The notes beneath the pieces are model-generated. The model made no database searches. It was not told where the DNA came from and worked only from the letters and a program-made list of their open reading frames with translations. From assembly GCA_017613335.1 (NCBI GenBank), contig JAGAEB010000002.1, positions 1-13,799 of the forward strand: a stretch of DNA of 13,799 bases. Direction: 5' to 3'. Of this stretch, positions 11,138-13,799 are shown piece after piece. The stretch's first letter is position 1; every line of letters begins with the position of its first letter. The position numbers were made by a program, and so were the translations under genes. The stretch comes from Methanosarcinaceae archaeon. Lineage in GTDB: Archaea > Halobacteriota > Methanosarcinia > Methanosarcinales > Methanosarcinaceae.

Positions 11138-13500
11138 TTTTTCCGGAGATTCTCATAAAATTCTTTTTCTGTTCCGGATGAGGAAAGGACGAGTTTTTCG
11201 ACGATGAGTTCCGGCGTGCTTTTGGCGACGTGATTTTTGACGGGCGTTCTGTTGATGATCAGATTCAGGTTTTCATCAAGGCCGGAGGCGTCGATGCCGT
11301 CGATGCGGATCGGGATGTCGCAGCTGCCGGCGATGGCTTCCGAAAGATGTGAGACGAAGACCGAGAGGATATTGCTGTTCATGGCCAGCGTTTCAAGGAG
11401 GCCTGCGATGATCCTGGCGGATGCGCCCGGTTCCGTGATGGATTCCAGTTCATCGGCAAAGACGATCTTGTCTTTGTTCCCTGTGACGACGGAGAAATTC
11501 CGGAGCGTCGTTTCAAAGGCGCCGGCATCAAGAGTTCCTTTTGATTTGCCGAAATAATAGAATTCTTCAGTCGGTGTGAGACGGCATTCTTCTGCCGGAA
11601 CGGGAAGTCCCATGTGCGCGAGAATGATGCACTGGCTGCAGAGGTCGAGAAGAGACGTCTTGCCGCCGGAATTGACGCCGCTGAGGAGAACGACGCCGTC
11701 GACATCATAAGAAACCGGCTCGATTTTATCAAATCCTGCTTTTCTGACAAGGGAGAGATTGCGTCCGTTGACGACGGAGAGATATGATCTTCCGGAGATG
11801 GTTTCTGATTTTCCGGATGCAGTTTCTGATCTTCCGGACACCGTGTCGGATTTTCCGGAACCGGTTCCGGATTTCCCGGGTGCGGCTTCAAATGCAGGGA
11901 AATGCATGCAGTATGATGAAGCGAACAGGGACAGAGAATACCAGATATCGAAATCGAGACAGGCATTGATCAGACTGTCGCACTGTCCGCGCCGCGCGGA
12001 AAGTTCTGCGGCTGCTTTTTTGCAGCAGTCGTCTTCTTTTTTCCGGAGATCGGATGCGATCTCTTTCTTGAAAGCATCGAGGCATTTCGTTTCCGTTCTT
12101 AACGGGCATGTCATTTCTTCTCCGAAAAGGAAGCGGAGCATACCGGCTTCATCCGGTTTCAGGGAGAATTTCAATGAGAGGGATTCCAGGGCTTCTTTGA
12201 CGGCGGTCTCATATGATCCGGAGACCTGTGAGGCGATGATGGATCTCAGATCGGCGCTGCCTGAAAAGATCTGCATCATCTGGGCACCGTCGAGCGTCAG
12301 CTGCGCACCGGCGAGGGCATCGCTCATTTTTCCGGCGGCGACGGCTGTTTCCTGAAGGACGGCTTCATCGATGTTTTCATAAATGTTTTTCAGACGGCTG
12401 TATTCGGGATCTTTTCCCGGTTCCGGTTTGCCGTCTTTGTCGAGGCCTGACAGGATCTCCAGGACTTTTTCGATCTCTTCTTTTGAAATGTGTCCGTCTC
12501 CGGTGTCAGGGCTGCCGGAAATTTCGCCGCCGAAGATATCGATATCCGGAAGGGACATCAGGATCTTTTCATCCATCAGGAGAGCGGAAAGCGTCAGAGC
12601 GCTTTGAATGCTTTTTCTGTTCCTGATGAAATAAGCCATGTCCGATTCCGGCAGGATCCGGCTGACGGATGTTTTTGAGATATCTTTGAAATAGACGTAA
12701 TTGTCGCCGGGGAGTTCGAATTCCGGGAAATCGAAGAGGATGACGGAACGGTATGATGAAAAAAGGTCGCGGCATTCCGTCGCGTCGGAGACGAGATGGA
12801 CGCGCAGATAACTGCCGAATTTTTCGCGGGCCTGCGTGAATGTTTTTTCGGTAAAAGCAATGATCGCCTTGTCCGTCGATCTGGACGGTTCGGGATCTTC
12901 TGCAGGCGTTATGCCGGAAAGAAGCTTTGAAACGGTCTCTGAGAGTTCCGCCGGGATGTTTTCGGTCAAAGCGCCGTAGACAGCCATTTTTTCACGGACG
13001 GCGCAGATGCGGTCCATCCGGGAGGCCGGATACGGGACCATTTTTTCAATATAATTCCGCGCGTGGGCCGTATGGCAGAATTCGCGCGCCAGTTTCAGGA
13101 TCCCCGTATAAACGGCTTCGGATTCTTTTGTCTTCAGGAAATCTCCGGCGCGCGGATCGGCCTGCAGACGGGATGTTTCTGTTTTTGCGGCTTTTCCTGT
13201 CTTTGCCGGGATATCGTTCTCTGCGGTTTTTTCCGTTTTTCCCGTTTTTTCTGTTTTTTGGAACGTTTCCCTGACTTTTTTCACGTTTTTCGGCTGTTCC
13301 GTGCATGACGGTTCGCGGGATATCTGTTTTCCGGAAAGGACCGACCTGACCGCCGTGCCGGAAGGACCGGCAGCCGGCCCGGAGACCGGCGAGGGCACGA
13401 AAGCGTTTTCTGATTCTGAAACAAGAGCCGATACGGATTCCGGATCGAGATCCAGCGCCGCGGCTGTCATAAATGCGGAAATTTTCTTTTCTGAGATCAT
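11122..13500 (-). CDS. MutS-family ATPase-domain protein
   Basis: A 792-aa protein whose C-terminal 220 residues form a MutS/ABC-type ATPase: Walker A GVNSGGKTSLLD (608-619), Walker B IVFADELES (679-687), H-loop SVFVSHL (713-719, His718) and the family tail NRTPVKNHVAKSTPELIVEK. A long helical clamp-like region (about 150-540) precedes it. No Smr nuclease tail and no recognisable MutS mismatch-recognition domain (MutS I) are seen, so it belongs with archaeal MutS-related proteins of uncertain role rather than canonical MutS. Residues from about 45 to 125 are a low-complexity Lys/Thr/Glu-rich linker with repeated EKTGKTEKT. Residues 542-572 are heptad repeats GKSxTxS. An ATG eight codons upstream (13522-13524) exists, but a TATA-like AGTATATAT overlaps it, about 26 nt before ATG 13500, so a leaderless start at 13500 is preferred. 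A 14-bp repeat array lies directly upstream. Confidence 0.85.
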   Translation of the reverse strand: MISEKKISAFMTAAALDLDPESVSALVSESENAFVPSPVSGPAAGPSGTAVRSVLSGKQISREPSCTEQPKNVKKVRETFQKTEKTGKTEKTAENDIPAKTGKAAKTETSRLQADPRAGDFLKTKESEAVYTGILKLAREFCHTAHARNYIEKMVPYPASRMDRICAVREKMAVYGALTENIPAELSETVSKLLSGITPAEDPEPSRSTDKAIIAFTEKTFTQAREKFGSYLRVHLVSDATECRDLFSSYRSVILFDFPEFELPGDNYVYFKDISKTSVSRILPESDMAYFIRNRKSIQSALTLSALLMDEKILMSLPDIDIFGGEISGSPDTGDGHISKEEIEKVLEILSGLDKDGKPEPGKDPEYSRLKNIYENIDEAVLQETAVAAGKMSDALAGAQLTLDGAQMMQIFSGSADLRSIIASQVSGSYETAVKEALESLSLKFSLKPDEAGMLRFLFGEEMTCPLRTETKCLDAFKKEIASDLRKKEDDCCKKAAAELSARRGQCDSLINACLDFDIWYSLSLFASSYCMHFPAFEAAPGKSGTGSGKSDTVSGRSETASGKSETISGRSYLSVVNGRNLSLVRKAGFDKIEPVSYDVDGVVLLSGVNSGGKTSLLDLCSQCIILAHMGLPVPAEECRLTPTEEFYYFGKSKGTLDAGAFETTLRNFSVVTGNKDKIVFADELESITEPGASARIIAGLLETLAMNSNILSVFVSHLSEAIAGSCDIPIRIDGIDASGLDENLNLIINRTPVKNHVAKSTPELIVEKLVLSSSGTEKEFYENLRKKFRNN
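11786..11880. repeat. In-frame 21-bp repeats inside the mutS-like gene
   Basis: Four full units and one partial unit of 21 bp begin at 11786, 11807, 11828, 11849 and 11870, each with a GATYTTCCGGA core. They code for GKSGTGS, GKSDTVS, GRSETAS, GKSETIS and GRS. The segment sits just before the ATPase domain and looks like a flexible, expandable Ser/Gly/Lys linker. Confidence 0.85.
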
Positions 13501-13521
13501 GGTTTTTACTTGTTTTTTCAG

Positions 13522-13530
13522 CATATATAC
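13522..13530 (-). promoter_or_regulatory. Candidate TATA box of the mutS-like gene
   Basis: The minus strand reads AGTATATAT here, centred about 26 nt upstream of ATG 13500. This supports a leaderless mRNA. The 14-bp array starts about 30 bp further upstream of the promoter, where an activator or repressor could act. Confidence 0.45.
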
Positions 13531-13558
13531 TCAGGATAAGCGGAGTGAAAGTATTGAA

Positions 13559-13799
13559 GTGACAGCAGGGAAGTGACAGCGGGGGAGTGACAGCAGAGAG
13601 TGACAGCAGGGAAGTGACAGCAGAGCGTGACAGCACGGATGTGACAGCACGGATGTGACAGCAGGGAAGTGACAGCACGGATGTGACAGCAGGGAAGTGA
13701 CAGCACGGATGTGACAGCAGGGAAGTGACAGCAGGGAAGTGACAGCACGGATGTGACAGCAGGGAAGTGACAGCAGGGAAGTGACAGCACGGATGTGAC
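13559..13799. repeat. Tandem array of 14-bp units, running off the window
   Basis: Seventeen full units and a partial one start at 13559. All begin GTGACAGC; two main forms end in AGGGAA (form A) or ACGGAT (form B). The first five units nearest the gene are more irregular (two are 13 bp long, one reads GGGGGA); from 13627 onward the 14-bp register is perfect in the order B B A B A B A A B A A B. Units abut without spacers. The far end is not in the window. Confidence 0.96.

Noticed and set aside
10893..11156. Minus-strand 87-aa frame
   Set aside because: It overlaps the end of the mutS-like gene and a strong hairpin, and its composition is that of random AT/Thr-rich translation.

Overview
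The window looks like chromosomal DNA of a methanogenic euryarchaeon, most probably of the order Methanomicrobiales; Methanocorpusculum-like is a guess. The case rests on a clear MC1 chromatin protein, the archaeal-only MptA GTP cyclohydrolase of tetrahydromethanopterin synthesis, a fused Fae-Hps enzyme that works with tetrahydromethanopterin, a class I archaeal CCA-adding enzyme, a DUF2098 protein, archaeal TATA boxes, and both Shine-Dalgarno-led and apparently leaderless starts. There is no rRNA, tRNA, transposase, CRISPR array or recognisable defence system.

Layout. 1-749 (-): partial gene with a NucS/DUF91-like nuclease-fold domain. 750-1030: degenerate 15-17 bp repeats and a strong terminator. 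1031-1351 (-): DUF2098 protein. 1479-2432 (-): mptA. 2433-3031: non-coding, with 26 contiguous copies of a 13-bp unit. 3032-4261 (-): COG0523 metallochaperone GTPase with a His/Cys/Asp-rich tail. 4437-5927 (+): cca. 5928-6220: degenerate repeats and a promoter. 6221-7165 (+): TPR protein. 7260-7892 (-): unknown protein, convergent with the TPR gene across a shared terminator. 7948-8442 (+): PUA-domain protein. 8449-8616: 21-bp repeat array. 8770-9975 (+): fae-hps with a strong terminator. 10071-10392: T-rich repeats and the promoter of the MC1 gene (10393-10695, +). 10696-11121: gap with hairpins. 11122-13500 (-): MutS-family ATPase-domain protein. 13559-13799: 14-bp repeat array running off the window end.

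How the genes relate. MptA makes the first pterin intermediate of tetrahydromethanopterin, the C1 carrier that Fae-Hps loads with formaldehyde, so two genes of the window touch the same cofactor. The COG0523 metallochaperone lies next to and upstream of metal-dependent MptA on the same strand, which parallels the bacterial link between COG0523 proteins and the MptA homologue FolE2. The other genes are housekeeping (tRNA CCA end, chromatin) or uncharacterised.

The most unusual character of the window is repeated, independent tandem-repeat expansion. Non-coding arrays have periods of 13, 14, 15-17 and 35 bp. Arrays inside or in frame with genes have periods of 21 or 24 bp. The 13-bp and 14-bp arrays, 10.5 kb apart, share the heptamer GTGACAG/CTGTCAC in opposite orientation. 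I found no obviously new multi-gene system; the arrays, the COG0523-MptA pairing, the symmetric shared promoter at 7917-7924 and the open frame between the PUA gene and fae-hps deserve the closest look.
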